A stretch of DNA of 64,000 nucleotides from Porticoccus litoralis (lineage in GTDB: Bacteria > Pseudomonadota > Gammaproteobacteria > Pseudomonadales > Porticoccaceae). The position numbers and the translations under genes are program-made. The DNA lies in assembly GCF_030676955.1 (NCBI RefSeq), contig NZ_JAUUUU010000001.1, positions 781,111 through 845,110 of the forward strand. Direction: 5' to 3'. The notes beneath the pieces are model-generated. The model saw only the letters and a program-made list of their open reading frames with translations. It was not told the origin of the DNA and did not search any database. How positions within the stretch are numbered: the first letter of the stretch is position 1; every line of letters starts with the position of its first letter. Positions 9,361 to 17,589 of this stretch are shown in pieces.

Positions 9361-9385
9361 TGACATATTGTCGGACAATATGTCA
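9361..9385. promoter_or_regulatory. Perfect 25-bp palindrome, putative operator of the icmF/GntR divergon
   Basis: Two perfect 12-bp arms (9361-9372 and 9374-9385) flank a single G. The centre reads TTGTCGGACAA and fits TNGTNNNACNA, the site pattern known for FadR-subfamily GntR regulators. It lies between the divergent icmF and GntR genes, 78 nt before the regulator start and about 94 nt before the icmF start, and is the natural binding site for the adjacent regulator. Confidence 0.65.
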
Positions 9386-9462
9386 ATTATGGAAAAGTCT
9401 GCTATTCTCGCCCTATTGATTACCTATCGCGGTACCGGAAGCCCGCAAAGGAACCACACAAC

Positions 9463-10194
9463 ATGCCAACATCCGTCAGCTTTGACCGCCTCGCCCACCA
9501 ACCCGCCTACAAAGTGGTCAGCGAAAAGATCCGCAACGCCATTGTCAGTGGTGAAATTGCCGCGGGAGACCTGCTACCCACCGAAACCGATCTAGCAGAA
9601 CAGTTTGGCGTCACCCGCTCCACCGTACGGGAAGCCATTCGCCTGCTGGAACACGGCGGCATCCTCGGCCGCGCCGGACGCAAACGGCTGGTCGTCACCC
9701 TACCGGGCATGGAAGCCGTGGGCCGCTCCGTCAGTTCCGCCATGTTGATGCACCAGGTCACCTACGAAGAACTCTGGCAGGTGGCCATGGGGCTAGAGCC
9801 CCTGGCAGGCAAACTGGCCTGCCTGTCCGCTACCGACGAAGAAAAGCAGTTGCTGGCAGATAACCTGGCGCTTACCGAACAGGTGATGGACGACCACGAC
9901 GCCCTACTGAAAGTAGAAATCGAATTTCACAACCTGGTCGCCGAAGCCACCCACAACAATGCCCTGCTGCTAGCCCGCGCCCCCCTCAACGAATTGTTCT
10001 ACCCCGCCTGGGGCGCCATCATTCGCGCCCTGTCACCGGGTGAACGCATTCTGGTTGCCCACCAACATGTCTACGATGCCATTTGTGCGGGCGATCAGGA
10101 CAAGGCCGAAGAGTGGATGGAAAAACATATGCGCGACTTCCGTCGTGGTATCGAGATGGGCAATCTGGGATTTGATCAGCCGGTGCAGGGGTAA
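9463..10194 (+). CDS. FadR-subfamily GntR transcriptional regulator
   Basis: DNA-binding regulator of 243 residues with an N-terminal winged helix (about 15-75; PTETDLAEQFGVTRSTVREAIRLLE is the recognition region) and a C-terminal all-helical FCD ligand domain (about 95-225). FCD domains often bind a metal through D/E and three His; candidates are seen in KVEIEFHNLVAEATHN, VAHQHVYDAI and WMEKHMRDF. It is divergent from icmF with a palindromic operator in between, so it most likely controls icmF and itself in response to an acyl-CoA or a branched-chain acid. The effector is inference. AAAGGA about 10 nt before the ATG supports the start. Confidence 0.88.
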   Translation: MPTSVSFDRLAHQPAYKVVSEKIRNAIVSGEIAAGDLLPTETDLAEQFGVTRSTVREAIRLLEHGGILGRAGRKRLVVTLPGMEAVGRSVSSAMLMHQVTYEELWQVAMGLEPLAGKLACLSATDEEKQLLADNLALTEQVMDDHDALLKVEIEFHNLVAEATHNNALLLARAPLNELFYPAWGAIIRALSPGERILVAHQHVYDAICAGDQDKAEEWMEKHMRDFRRGIEMGNLGFDQPVQG

Positions 10195-10239
10195 CCCGCA
10201 ATTTCAAAATTGTTGTTTATACCCATTGATGGTTCGATA

Positions 10240-10262
10240 GGTTATATTTCCGAAATATAACC
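10240..10262. repeat. Perfect 10-bp inverted repeat (3-nt spacer)
   Basis: Arms GGTTATATTT (10240-10249) and AAATATAACC (10253-10262) surround CCG. It follows the GntR stop by 45 nt. There is no T tract, so an operator or an mRNA end structure are both possible. Confidence 0.5.
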
Positions 10263-10264
10263 AA

Positions 10265-10290
10265 TTGTGATGTCTCTCATGACATCACAA
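10265..10290. repeat. Perfect 10-bp inverted repeat (6-nt spacer)
   Basis: Arms TTGTGATGTC (10265-10274) and GACATCACAA (10281-10290) surround TCTCAT. It starts two bases after the preceding inverted repeat, so the two form a tandem dyad block in the gap before the AT-rich gene pair. A terminator without a U tract or a regulatory site is possible. Confidence 0.5.
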
Positions 10291-10458
10291 CACGGCAGGG
10301 AGGCAAAAAGAATGAGACAGGATGTCATTTCTAATTGAAACAAATCACCTTTTCAGACACCTGGCTTAGCCTCGTAGAGCTTACGTCAACGTACAGCCTA
10401 TCTAGTCGTATAGCTCTGCCACGACTTAACCGTGAACAGTATGCAAAAAGGAATATGC

Positions 10459-10998
10459 GTGTTCAAAAAATTTATTAATGGCTTAGTATTTGGAGCAGGT
10501 TTCACTATTTCATTTATTGTTCTGTGGTTTCTAGCGACTTTTTTTATACAGCCTTTACTATCGGAGTCACTACTTGAACACTTAAACAACCATCACGTCG
10601 AAATAACACAAGAGCAATCTACCTCGCTTCAATCAAAAAGTACTACAACAACTAAAAAGAGCCCACTCTCTTTTCATGAGTTAAGCATTGATGAACAAAT
10701 ACAACAGTCAAGTGCTATTGCTGTCGCCAGATATGAACCAACAGGCAGCGGCCAAGTAGATGCAATCATCACAGAGTTTCTTAAAAAAGATCCCACTACA
10801 ACTGTTTATTACAACGTGGGCGATAAATTCCCAGCAGCAAGCTATACACCAAAAGAAGATACAAATTACGGCGATGGTGTAGTTATATTTTTTACAGGGT
10901 CACCAGCTTCAATGAGGGTATCGATGTCCTTTTCAGGCGACCGAATACTAGGACTTGGGGACCTCCCGCTAGAACTCTTAAGAAAAAAATCTGAATAA
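10459..10998 (+). CDS. Hypothetical single-pass membrane protein, AT-rich
   Basis: I do not recognise a named family. A hydrophobic N-terminal segment (FINGLVFGAGFTISFIVLWF onward, about residues 5-30) looks like one membrane anchor. It is followed by a polar Ser/Thr/Lys-rich linker and a C-terminal domain of about 110 residues with VYYNVGDKFPAASY and GVVIFFTGSPASMRVSMSF. I chose the GTG at 10459 because AAAAAGGA lies 7 nt upstream; ATG 10441 and GTG 10432 are in-frame alternatives. Composition is clearly more AT-rich than the icmF side. It precedes the SPFH gene by 58 nt, and co-transcription is likely. Confidence 0.65.
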   Translation: MFKKFINGLVFGAGFTISFIVLWFLATFFIQPLLSESLLEHLNNHHVEITQEQSTSLQSKSTTTTKKSPLSFHELSIDEQIQQSSAIAVARYEPTGSGQVDAIITEFLKKDPTTTVYYNVGDKFPAASYTPKEDTNYGDGVVIFFTGSPASMRVSMSFSGDRILGLGDLPLELLRKKSE

Positions 10999-11056
10999 AA
11001 CAAAATAACCAACATTAATGGTATAGCGATTAATTTAGAAAAAAGGATGTTTCGAT

Positions 11057-11995
11057 ATGACAAAATTATTTTTAGCAGTTTTATTTTTAATAATTGGGAC
11101 AATTATCGTTTTAAATAAATCAAATGGAACCCCCACTGAAAGAAGGATCAATATAGTCGGATATTTATGCTGGGTGGTCTCTGCCATATTGCTCTTGATG
11201 TCGGTCGTGATCACAGTGCCTGCTGGCCATGTGAAAGTTGCCACCCTATTTGGAAAAGTTCAAGACAACAACTATCGCGAAGGCTTGCATATTGTAAATC
11301 CACTTTTGGCATTTACCGCATTTGATTTAAGACAAAAAACTCACCTGGAAACTGCGGGCATTCCAGCAGAAGACAAGCTCATCACAAAAATGGATGTTTC
11401 GGTCCAATACAGGACTGTCGGTGAGATGGCCCCTGACATATTAAGAAATACCGGAACAACGGAAGCATTAATTCAAGTACATATGATCCCAAAACTCAGA
11501 TCCATTCTTCGTGAACAAGGCAAGGGTGTTGCTGTATCCCAAGATTTTTTTAAGGAGGCGGTTCAGCGGCAATTACAGGAAACCCTGCAACTCGGTCTGG
11601 CAGAGTTTCTAGCACCAAAAGGGTTGCAAATAGAAACAATCCTCATACGTGATGTTCAATTGCCCGAGGTTATTCGAACAGCCATCACCGAAACAAAGAA
11701 GAGAGAGCAGGAAGTTTTAAAGCAGCAAGCTGAGTTAGAGCGATTTGCCACGGAGCAGGATCAGAAAGTCAAGCAGGCAGAATCTGAACTTAAGGCAGCC
11801 AAACTGGAAGCACAGAAAATTAAAGAGCTGGCTGATGCAGAAGCCTACAAGATTAATGTCATCAATAAAACTTTGGCACAGTCGCCCAACTACATCGAAC
11901 TGAAGAGGGTCGAACAGTGGAATGGCGTTCTTCCTGTCTATGCCGGAGGTGAAAACATTCCAATGATAGATCTACGAAAGACAGGCAAAAATTGA
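11057..11995 (+). CDS. SPFH/prohibitin-family (Band 7) membrane protein
   Basis: 312 residues: an N-terminal hydrophobic helix (about 1-20), a second one (about 32-54), then a prohibitin-like SPFH domain starting VPAGHVKVATLFGKVQ and running to about 220. A charged coiled-coil helix follows (about 215-270, rich in E, K, Q and A; KKREQEVLKQQAELERF). Such proteins oligomerise into membrane-associated cages or microdomains. The length and VQDNNYREGLHIVNPLL fit the prohibitin branch. It shares the AT-rich composition of its upstream neighbour and ends at a strong bidirectional terminator. A specific role is not evident from context. Confidence 0.85.
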   Translation: MTKLFLAVLFLIIGTIIVLNKSNGTPTERRINIVGYLCWVVSAILLLMSVVITVPAGHVKVATLFGKVQDNNYREGLHIVNPLLAFTAFDLRQKTHLETAGIPAEDKLITKMDVSVQYRTVGEMAPDILRNTGTTEALIQVHMIPKLRSILREQGKGVAVSQDFFKEAVQRQLQETLQLGLAEFLAPKGLQIETILIRDVQLPEVIRTAITETKKREQEVLKQQAELERFATEQDQKVKQAESELKAAKLEAQKIKELADAEAYKINVINKTLAQSPNYIELKRVEQWNGVLPVYAGGENIPMIDLRKTGKN

Positions 11996-12011
11996 TTACA
12001 ATCCGTCCTGC

Positions 12012-12042
12012 AAAAAAAAGCCGCGCAATGCGCGGCTTTTTT
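12012..12042. terminator. Bidirectional rho-independent terminator
   Basis: GCCGCGC (12020-12026), loop AAT, GCGCGGC (12030-12036), with eight A on the left and six T on the right. It serves the plus-strand SPFH gene and the convergent minus-strand SDR gene. Confidence 0.92.
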
Positions 12043-12091
12043 ATCTGAGTGCGAGACAAAAATCTTCACCGCACCAACATTTCATTCCCTA

Positions 12092-12907
12092 TCAAGCCGA
12101 AGGATGCCACCCCGCATCCGCCCAGAGCTCACCTGAAACCACTGAGTTCGAAATCATAAAGCAGATAGCATCGGCAATTTCTTCGGGTTTGATCAGTCTG
12201 CCCAGCTGGGTAAAGGGCAGAATATATTTCTCGATATAGTCATCGCCCATGGCTCGCACCATCGGGGTGTCGGTAAAGCCGGGGTGAATCACACCGCAAC
12301 GCACACCGTGGAAGGTGGCCTCTTTGGCCAGGGTCGAGGCCGCACCTTCCAGCCCCGCCTTGGTGGAAGCGTAAGACACCTGCCCTTTGTTGCCCTGGGA
12401 TGAAATGGAGCCGATAAAGATTACTGTGCCCTGCACACCTTCACTGGCAGCCCATTTTTTCAGGCCGTTGGCGGCACGATGTTCGGCAACGCGGGCAATC
12501 AATTCCATGGCCCAATAGACCGGGGCGATCAGGTTGACGTTGACCACCATTTCGAAATTTTCCTGCGGGTAAATGCTGGCCTTACCGCTTTCCTTGTTAA
12601 CGCGAACAGCGAGATCATCGCGGGTGATACCGGCGGCAGGTACGCAGATACTGACGACACCGTGATCCTTTTCCATCTGGTCATACACCGATTGGCGAAA
12701 CTCGGCATCGGTGACATTGCCCTGAAATGGCACGGCGACATCGCGCCCGGCCTGGGCATTGATATCCGCAGCCACCGCGTCGATACGATCGGTCATATCC
12801 ACCACGGCAATTTTTTTCACGCCACGCTCGGCAAGCAGAGTAGAAACTGCCTGACCAATGCCGCTGGCCGCACCTGTTATCACTGCAACTTTATCTTTAA
12901 TCTGCAT
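12092..12907 (-). CDS. Short-chain dehydrogenase/reductase (FabG-like)
   Basis: NAD(P)-dependent oxidoreductase of the classical SDR fold, 271 residues. The cofactor motif TGAASGIG is at about 11-18. The catalytic triad region is GSISSQGNKGQVSYASTKAG, with Ser and YxxxK, and HPGFTDTPM follows the active site. The usual NNAG motif is replaced by PAAG. A short insert (KKWAASEGVQG) sits before the catalytic Ser. It is a single gene with a terminator behind it. The substrate is not predictable; 3-oxoacyl or 3-hydroxyacyl thioesters are the default guess for FabG-like members. Confidence 0.88.
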   Translation of the reverse strand: MQIKDKVAVITGAASGIGQAVSTLLAERGVKKIAVVDMTDRIDAVAADINAQAGRDVAVPFQGNVTDAEFRQSVYDQMEKDHGVVSICVPAAGITRDDLAVRVNKESGKASIYPQENFEMVVNVNLIAPVYWAMELIARVAEHRAANGLKKWAASEGVQGTVIFIGSISSQGNKGQVSYASTKAGLEGAASTLAKEATFHGVRCGVIHPGFTDTPMVRAMGDDYIEKYILPFTQLGRLIKPEEIADAICFMISNSVVSGELWADAGWHPSA

Positions 12908-13113
12908 TTACTCACTCCCACCTTTTTTTGAGCGTGCCAGAGTATAGCAACGTTTCGGGTTATTACGTTCAGTCCCCGTTAACCGCCTATTGCAATCCGC
13001 ATCTGCACTGACGCCACCCAATAACAATGATCTCTCGTTGTTGAATCACCGCGTGCCTGACGACAATTGCGGTATGATGAACGCCTTCTTTTTTACTCTG
13101 ATCAAGGCCCATC

Positions 13114-13392
13114 ATGAGAGCACTTCTCCGAAAACTGTTTGCCCCGGTGCTTAACCCATTTGAATCTGGCAGCGATGAATTCGTTTATCGATCATCCCAC
13201 CGAAAAATTCTGATTGCCTTGGGCCTTCTGTTTCTGCTGCTATCATCCGGCTGCCTGTTCGCGTCAATCACTGCAGAGGCTACCGCCGGGCTTCTTCCCA
13301 CCACGGTATTTTTTGTGGTGGGCTCAGTGTGCGAAATTGTTGGCTGGCTGGGCAACGAGCGGGCCGTGGCCAGAATCTGGAAAAGCCGGTGA
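13114..13392 (+). CDS. Small hypothetical membrane protein
   Basis: 92 residues with two hydrophobic helices, about 32-53 (ILIALGLLFLLLSSGCLFAS) and about 58-78 (GLLPTTVFFVVGSVCEIVGWL), and charged ends. ATCAAGG precedes the ATG. It stands alone between the SDR gene and the antiporter. I recognise no family or function. Confidence 0.7.
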   Translation: MRALLRKLFAPVLNPFESGSDEFVYRSSHRKILIALGLLFLLLSSGCLFASITAEATAGLLPTTVFFVVGSVCEIVGWLGNERAVARIWKSR

Positions 13393-13487
13393 TACCAGAA
13401 CCCCGCCCTGGAAAAACTGTTACTTTTCACCGCCCACCGGCAACGTTCTAATAGCTGAGCAACACAACACAACAACTGCTGTTGGCA

Positions 13488-14735
13488 TCAGGTATAAGCA
13501 GCCTCACCATATTTTTTCTTCCACCAACGGATGGTGAGCGGCACGGAAACGTTTAGCAGAAAGGCACAAAGCATTAGTGTGTAAAAGGCGTCGACCGTCA
13601 TGATGTGGTATTGAACATAGGCAATATCCATGACCACAAACGCCAGCTCGGCTCGTCCCAGCATGCCGAAACCGATCATCCAGCTCGCAGGCCAATCAAA
13701 ACTGCCGGTATAGCGCGCGGCAAGTGATGCGGAGAGCACCTGACCCAAAAACAGGCCAACGAATAACAACAAGCCCTGGGGCAACACGGAAATAAATACG
13801 TCGAAATCAAATACCAGTTTGGTGCCGAGAGAGACAAAAAACACGGGGCCAATCCATGAGAAAGCCACGTTATCGATAATCTGTTTGGCCTGGCCGTGAA
13901 AGTCGATCTGTTCACCTGGGTGGAAGTCAAAGTATTCCCGTTTGATCACCAGGCCCGCCATGTAGGCTCCCACTGCTGGGTGAAAACCGAAATGGTGCCC
14001 GGTAATCGCCACCAGAACCGCTACCAGTAGCAACGCCAGCACCGTGTATTCGCCGCGCGCCATGGACAAGATCTGACGCAGACTGAAATGGCCGATAAAA
14101 GGAATTCTCGCAACCCAACCCTCACTGGCGGGGAACAGCCAGGCACCGAGAAAGGTAATCAGCACAAAGAACATCAGCGCTTTACCCACTACCAGCGCGA
14201 TACCCGCAAACGACAGGCTGGCCTCCCCTGTGGCCATGGGCACCATCACGGCCACCAGCGCCAGGGAGGCGATGTCGTCCAACACCGCAGAGGTCATAAT
14301 GCCGGTGGCTGCCGGGGTTTTGCTGAGCCCTTCGGTTTTGAGTGACACCATGGTCAGCGAGACGGCTGTGGCGGTCATGGCCAACCCACAAAGCAGGGCC
14401 ATGTTGTTGTCGCCCCAGAAATAGAGAGTGGCAAAATACGCCACCGTAAATGGCGCCACCGCGCCAAAAAAGGCGATACCCCAGCTTCGCTTGATACTGC
14501 TGAGAAAATTGCCGGTATTTTCCTCAAACCCCAGGGCAAACATGATAAGAATGATGCCCAACTCCGAAAAATCCTGGATAAAGACCGGCATTTGTTCCGG
14601 TAGCCAACCGAGATTGACCATGATCGCACCGAAAAACAGGTACCAGAGCACTGGGGTCAGCCGGGTGTGGTGGGCAGCAAAAGATGCGGCAAAAACTCCC
14701 AGCCAGATAATGGCCAGCAATGACAAATCGTGCAT
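13488..14735 (-). CDS. Cation:proton antiporter (CPA2/KefB-like membrane domain)
   Basis: 415-residue polytopic protein with roughly 11-13 hydrophobic segments, consistent with the Na+/H+ exchanger fold. ELGIILIMFALGFEENTG and AVLDDIASLALVAVMVP match the conserved intramembrane acidic region. It ends after the transport domain, with no C-terminal RCK/TrkA-N domain, so it is the short form. It probably exchanges Na+ or K+ for protons across the inner membrane; the ion is not determined. A single gene, with a 92-residue membrane protein convergent to it. Confidence 0.85.
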   Translation of the reverse strand: MHDLSLLAIIWLGVFAASFAAHHTRLTPVLWYLFFGAIMVNLGWLPEQMPVFIQDFSELGIILIMFALGFEENTGNFLSSIKRSWGIAFFGAVAPFTVAYFATLYFWGDNNMALLCGLAMTATAVSLTMVSLKTEGLSKTPAATGIMTSAVLDDIASLALVAVMVPMATGEASLSFAGIALVVGKALMFFVLITFLGAWLFPASEGWVARIPFIGHFSLRQILSMARGEYTVLALLLVAVLVAITGHHFGFHPAVGAYMAGLVIKREYFDFHPGEQIDFHGQAKQIIDNVAFSWIGPVFFVSLGTKLVFDFDVFISVLPQGLLLFVGLFLGQVLSASLAARYTGSFDWPASWMIGFGMLGRAELAFVVMDIAYVQYHIMTVDAFYTLMLCAFLLNVSVPLTIRWWKKKYGEAAYT

Positions 14736-14841
14736 GGTGAAGCTCCTGGGGACTGAAAATCATTATCCAACGATAGGGCCGAGAGCGGAACAAAGACGAT
14801 CCATCACACAGAAAAAACTCGCACCTTTACTGATTTACCTC

Positions 14842-14871
14842 AACAAAAACAGGGCCCTATAGGGCCCTGTT
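14842..14871 (-). terminator. Rho-independent terminator downstream of katG
   Basis: A perfect 24-bp palindrome (14848-14871) with arms AACAGGGCCC and GGGCCCTGTT around TATA. On the minus strand it runs into TTTTTG. It is 64 nt after the katG stop. Confidence 0.88.
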
Positions 14872-14934
14872 GTGGGTGGCATCGCCAGTTGTTGATGTCA
14901 ACTCTGGCTTACCAAGGCTATTTTGAAGTGATGA

Positions 14935-17163
14935 TTACATTTCAAAACGATCCAGATTCATCACCTTGGTCCAGGCCGCAACGAAGTCGTTAACGAACTG
15001 GCCACTGGCATCGTCCGCCGCGTAGAACTCAGCAACGGCACGCAACTCAGAGCTGGAACCAAACACCAGGTCTACCGGAGAAGCAGACCAGCGTTTCTTG
15101 CCGGAGCTGCGATCAACACCGTCGTAAACACCTGCTTTATCAGACTTCTGCCACTGGGTGGACATGTCCAGCAGATTGACGAAGAAGTCATTGCTTAAAG
15201 TTCCGGGTTTGTCGGTGAACACACCCTGCTTGCTGCCACCAGCATTGGCGTTCAGCGCACGCATACCACCTACCAACACGGTCATTTCCGGTACGGTCAG
15301 GCTCAGCAGGTCTGCCTTGTCGATCAGCATCTCTGCAGGGGACAGGCGGCTGTTTTTGCCATAGTAGTTACGGAAACCATCAGCGGCAGGCTCCAGGTAG
15401 GCAAAGGACTCTACGTCTGTCTGTTCCTGAGAAGCATCAGTGCGGCCGGGATGGAAGGGCACGGTCACGTTATGACCCGCATCCTTGGCAGCTTTTTCAA
15501 TGCCTGCAGCACCGCCCAGCACGATTAGGTCAGCCAGTGAGATTTTCTTGCCGCCCTTCTGGGCACCGTTGAAATCCTTCTGGATAGCCATCAGCTTGCC
15601 AATCACTTTCACCAGCTCGTCGTGATCGTTCACCGCCCAGTTGCTCTGGGGAGCAAGACGAATCCGCGCACCATTGGCACCACCACGCATATCCGTGTCA
15701 CGGAATGTTGACGCAGAGGCCCAGGCAGTTCTGACCAGCTCAGGCACGGTCAGACCGGAATCGAGAATCTTGCCCTTGAGGCTGGCAACATCCTTATCAT
15801 CAACCAGCTTGTGATCAACCGCCGGTACCGGGTCTTGCCAGATCAACACGTCTTTGGGCGCTTCGCCACCCACATAACGGGCACTTGGACCCATATCGCG
15901 GTGGGTCAATTTGAACCAGGCACGGGCAAAGGCATCGTTGAAGGCATCCGGGTTTTTGGCAAAACGCTCGGATATCTTGCGGTAGGCAGGGTCTTCACGC
16001 AGTGACAGGTCTGTGGTCAACATCACAATCGGGTTGCGTTTACCTTCGATGTGAGCATCCGGGGCCAATTCGTGAAGGGCCTTGTCTTTGGGAATCCACT
16101 GCACAGCACCCGCCGGGCTCTTGGTCATTTCCCACTCGAAGTTCAGCAGGTTTTGCAGGAAGGCCGTGGTCCACTGGGTAGGCGTGGGTGTCCAGGCACC
16201 TTCCAGACCACTGGTAATGGTGTCTTCAGCATTACCCTTGCCACAGGTGTTTTTCCAACCCAAGCCCTGCTCTTCCAAAGCCGAGCCAGCCGGGTCTGCA
16301 CCAACACACTTACCCGGACCTCGGGCACCGTGGGTTTTACCCAGGGTGTGACCACCGGCGATCAAGGCAACGGTTTCCTCGTCGTTCATGCCCATGCGGC
16401 CAAAGGTGTCACGGATATCCGCAGCGGCGGCAATTGGGTCACCGGTGTGGCCGGTAGGGCCTTCCGGGTTCACGTAAATCAGACCCATCTGTACAGCCGC
16501 CAGCGGGTTTTCAAGATCACGCTTGCCACTGTAGCGTTTGCTGTCATCCAACCATTTGGTTTCCGGACCCCAGTACACCAGGTCAGCTTCCCAGTCATCG
16601 GCACGACCACCGGCAAAGCCGAATGTCTTGAAGCCCGCTTTTTCCAGCGCGACGTTACCAGCCAGCACCATCAGGTCGGCCCAGGAAACATCACGACCAT
16701 ATTTTTTCTTCACCGGCCACAACAGGCGACGCGCCTTGTCGAGGTTGGCGTTGTCCGGCCAGCTGTTCAGCGGCTCAAAACGTTGCTGACCTCCATCAGC
16801 ACCACCACGGCCATCTTGCGCCCGGTAGGTACCGGCACTGTGCCAGGCCATGCGAATAAACAGGCCTGCGTAGGTGCCCCAGTCAGCGGGCCACCAATCC
16901 TGCGAGGTGGTCATTTCCTTGGCGATGTCCGCTTTCAGCGCATCCAGGTCTACCTTTTCAAAGGCCTTGGCGTAGTCAAAATCAGCGCCCATCGGGTTGG
17001 AGCGGGCGTCATGTGCACGCAACGCGCCGAGGTCCAGCCGGTCTGGCCACCAGAATTCATTGGACATGGTATCCGCGTGCATGGGTTCAGCATGCACCGT
17101 TGTCGCCACCGGCGACATGATGACGGCCAATGCCGCCAACACAGGTATAGTTATCGTTTTCAT
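14935..17163 (-). CDS. katG: Catalase-peroxidase KatG with N-terminal signal peptide (exported form)
   Basis: Haem enzyme degrading hydrogen peroxide by catalase and peroxidase activity, 742 residues. All key residues are present: distal R104, W107 and H108 (RMAWHSAG), proximal H272 (AGGHTLGKTHG), and the Met-Tyr-Trp adduct residues W107, Y230 and M257 needed for catalase activity. Unlike cytosolic KatG, the chain starts with a clear Sec-type signal (MKTITIPVLAALAVIMSPVA, cleavage probably after VHA at 25), so it should act in the periplasm. The ATG at 17163 is preceded by GAGGGG; the longer frame to 17217 would bury the signal peptide. It has its own terminator and a long AT-rich promoter region. 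Confidence 0.95.
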   Translation of the reverse strand: MKTITIPVLAALAVIMSPVATTVHAEPMHADTMSNEFWWPDRLDLGALRAHDARSNPMGADFDYAKAFEKVDLDALKADIAKEMTTSQDWWPADWGTYAGLFIRMAWHSAGTYRAQDGRGGADGGQQRFEPLNSWPDNANLDKARRLLWPVKKKYGRDVSWADLMVLAGNVALEKAGFKTFGFAGGRADDWEADLVYWGPETKWLDDSKRYSGKRDLENPLAAVQMGLIYVNPEGPTGHTGDPIAAAADIRDTFGRMGMNDEETVALIAGGHTLGKTHGARGPGKCVGADPAGSALEEQGLGWKNTCGKGNAEDTITSGLEGAWTPTPTQWTTAFLQNLLNFEWEMTKSPAGAVQWIPKDKALHELAPDAHIEGKRNPIVMLTTDLSLREDPAYRKISERFAKNPDAFNDAFARAWFKLTHRDMGPSARYVGGEAPKDVLIWQDPVPAVDHKLVDDKDVASLKGKILDSGLTVPELVRTAWASASTFRDTDMRGGANGARIRLAPQSNWAVNDHDELVKVIGKLMAIQKDFNGAQKGGKKISLADLIVLGGAAGIEKAAKDAGHNVTVPFHPGRTDASQEQTDVESFAYLEPAADGFRNYYGKNSRLSPAEMLIDKADLLSLTVPEMTVLVGGMRALNANAGGSKQGVFTDKPGTLSNDFFVNLLDMSTQWQKSDKAGVYDGVDRSSGKKRWSASPVDLVFGSSSELRAVAEFYAADDASGQFVNDFVAAWTKVMNLDRFEM

Positions 17164-17589
17164 TGAGTTGTTTCCCCTCGATTTATGATCTATCCGGGAT
17201 AGAAATATAGTTGGCAAATAGCTGTTGCGATATTTTGTTAGTGCTATGGGGTGAATAGAATTTCTTTATCAGAGAGCACAAAGCCCGTCTCAGACTGTAT
17301 AGCAAGAAGGAAAAAATAGACGCTAAAAAATTTTAATTTCCACTCTATGTTAATAGTTGTTGTATTCGCTGCTTCCTTTCTTTCACTAGCTATTAACCAA
17401 GTCGTAAAAAAATTATTTAACCCCCCAAAAGATACATTTTTTTACAAAAAACAGCCGACAGATGATTGAAATAAATTCCCCTAAAAATGTATTTTTACAC
17501 CTCAATTTTTTAACTTTTACAACAAATTACAACTATTAACATACGATTATTATTTGCTTGCAAATAAATACAAAAATGGACAGATTATT
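17164..17589. other. Long AT-rich divergent intergenic region (katG / carbonic anhydrase)
   Basis: 426 bp without a credible gene between two divergent genes for exported proteins. It is very AT-rich with many A and T runs. A 10-bp inverted repeat (ATACATTTTT at 17432-17441 and AAAAATGTAT at 17483-17492) lies about 100 nt before the carbonic anhydrase start. It should hold both promoters; I cannot assign an OxyR or other site with confidence. Confidence 0.5.

Noticed and set aside
16051..17166. 371-codon open frame on the plus strand opposite katG
   Set aside because: It is the antisense shadow of katG, with no domain character and no ribosome binding site.
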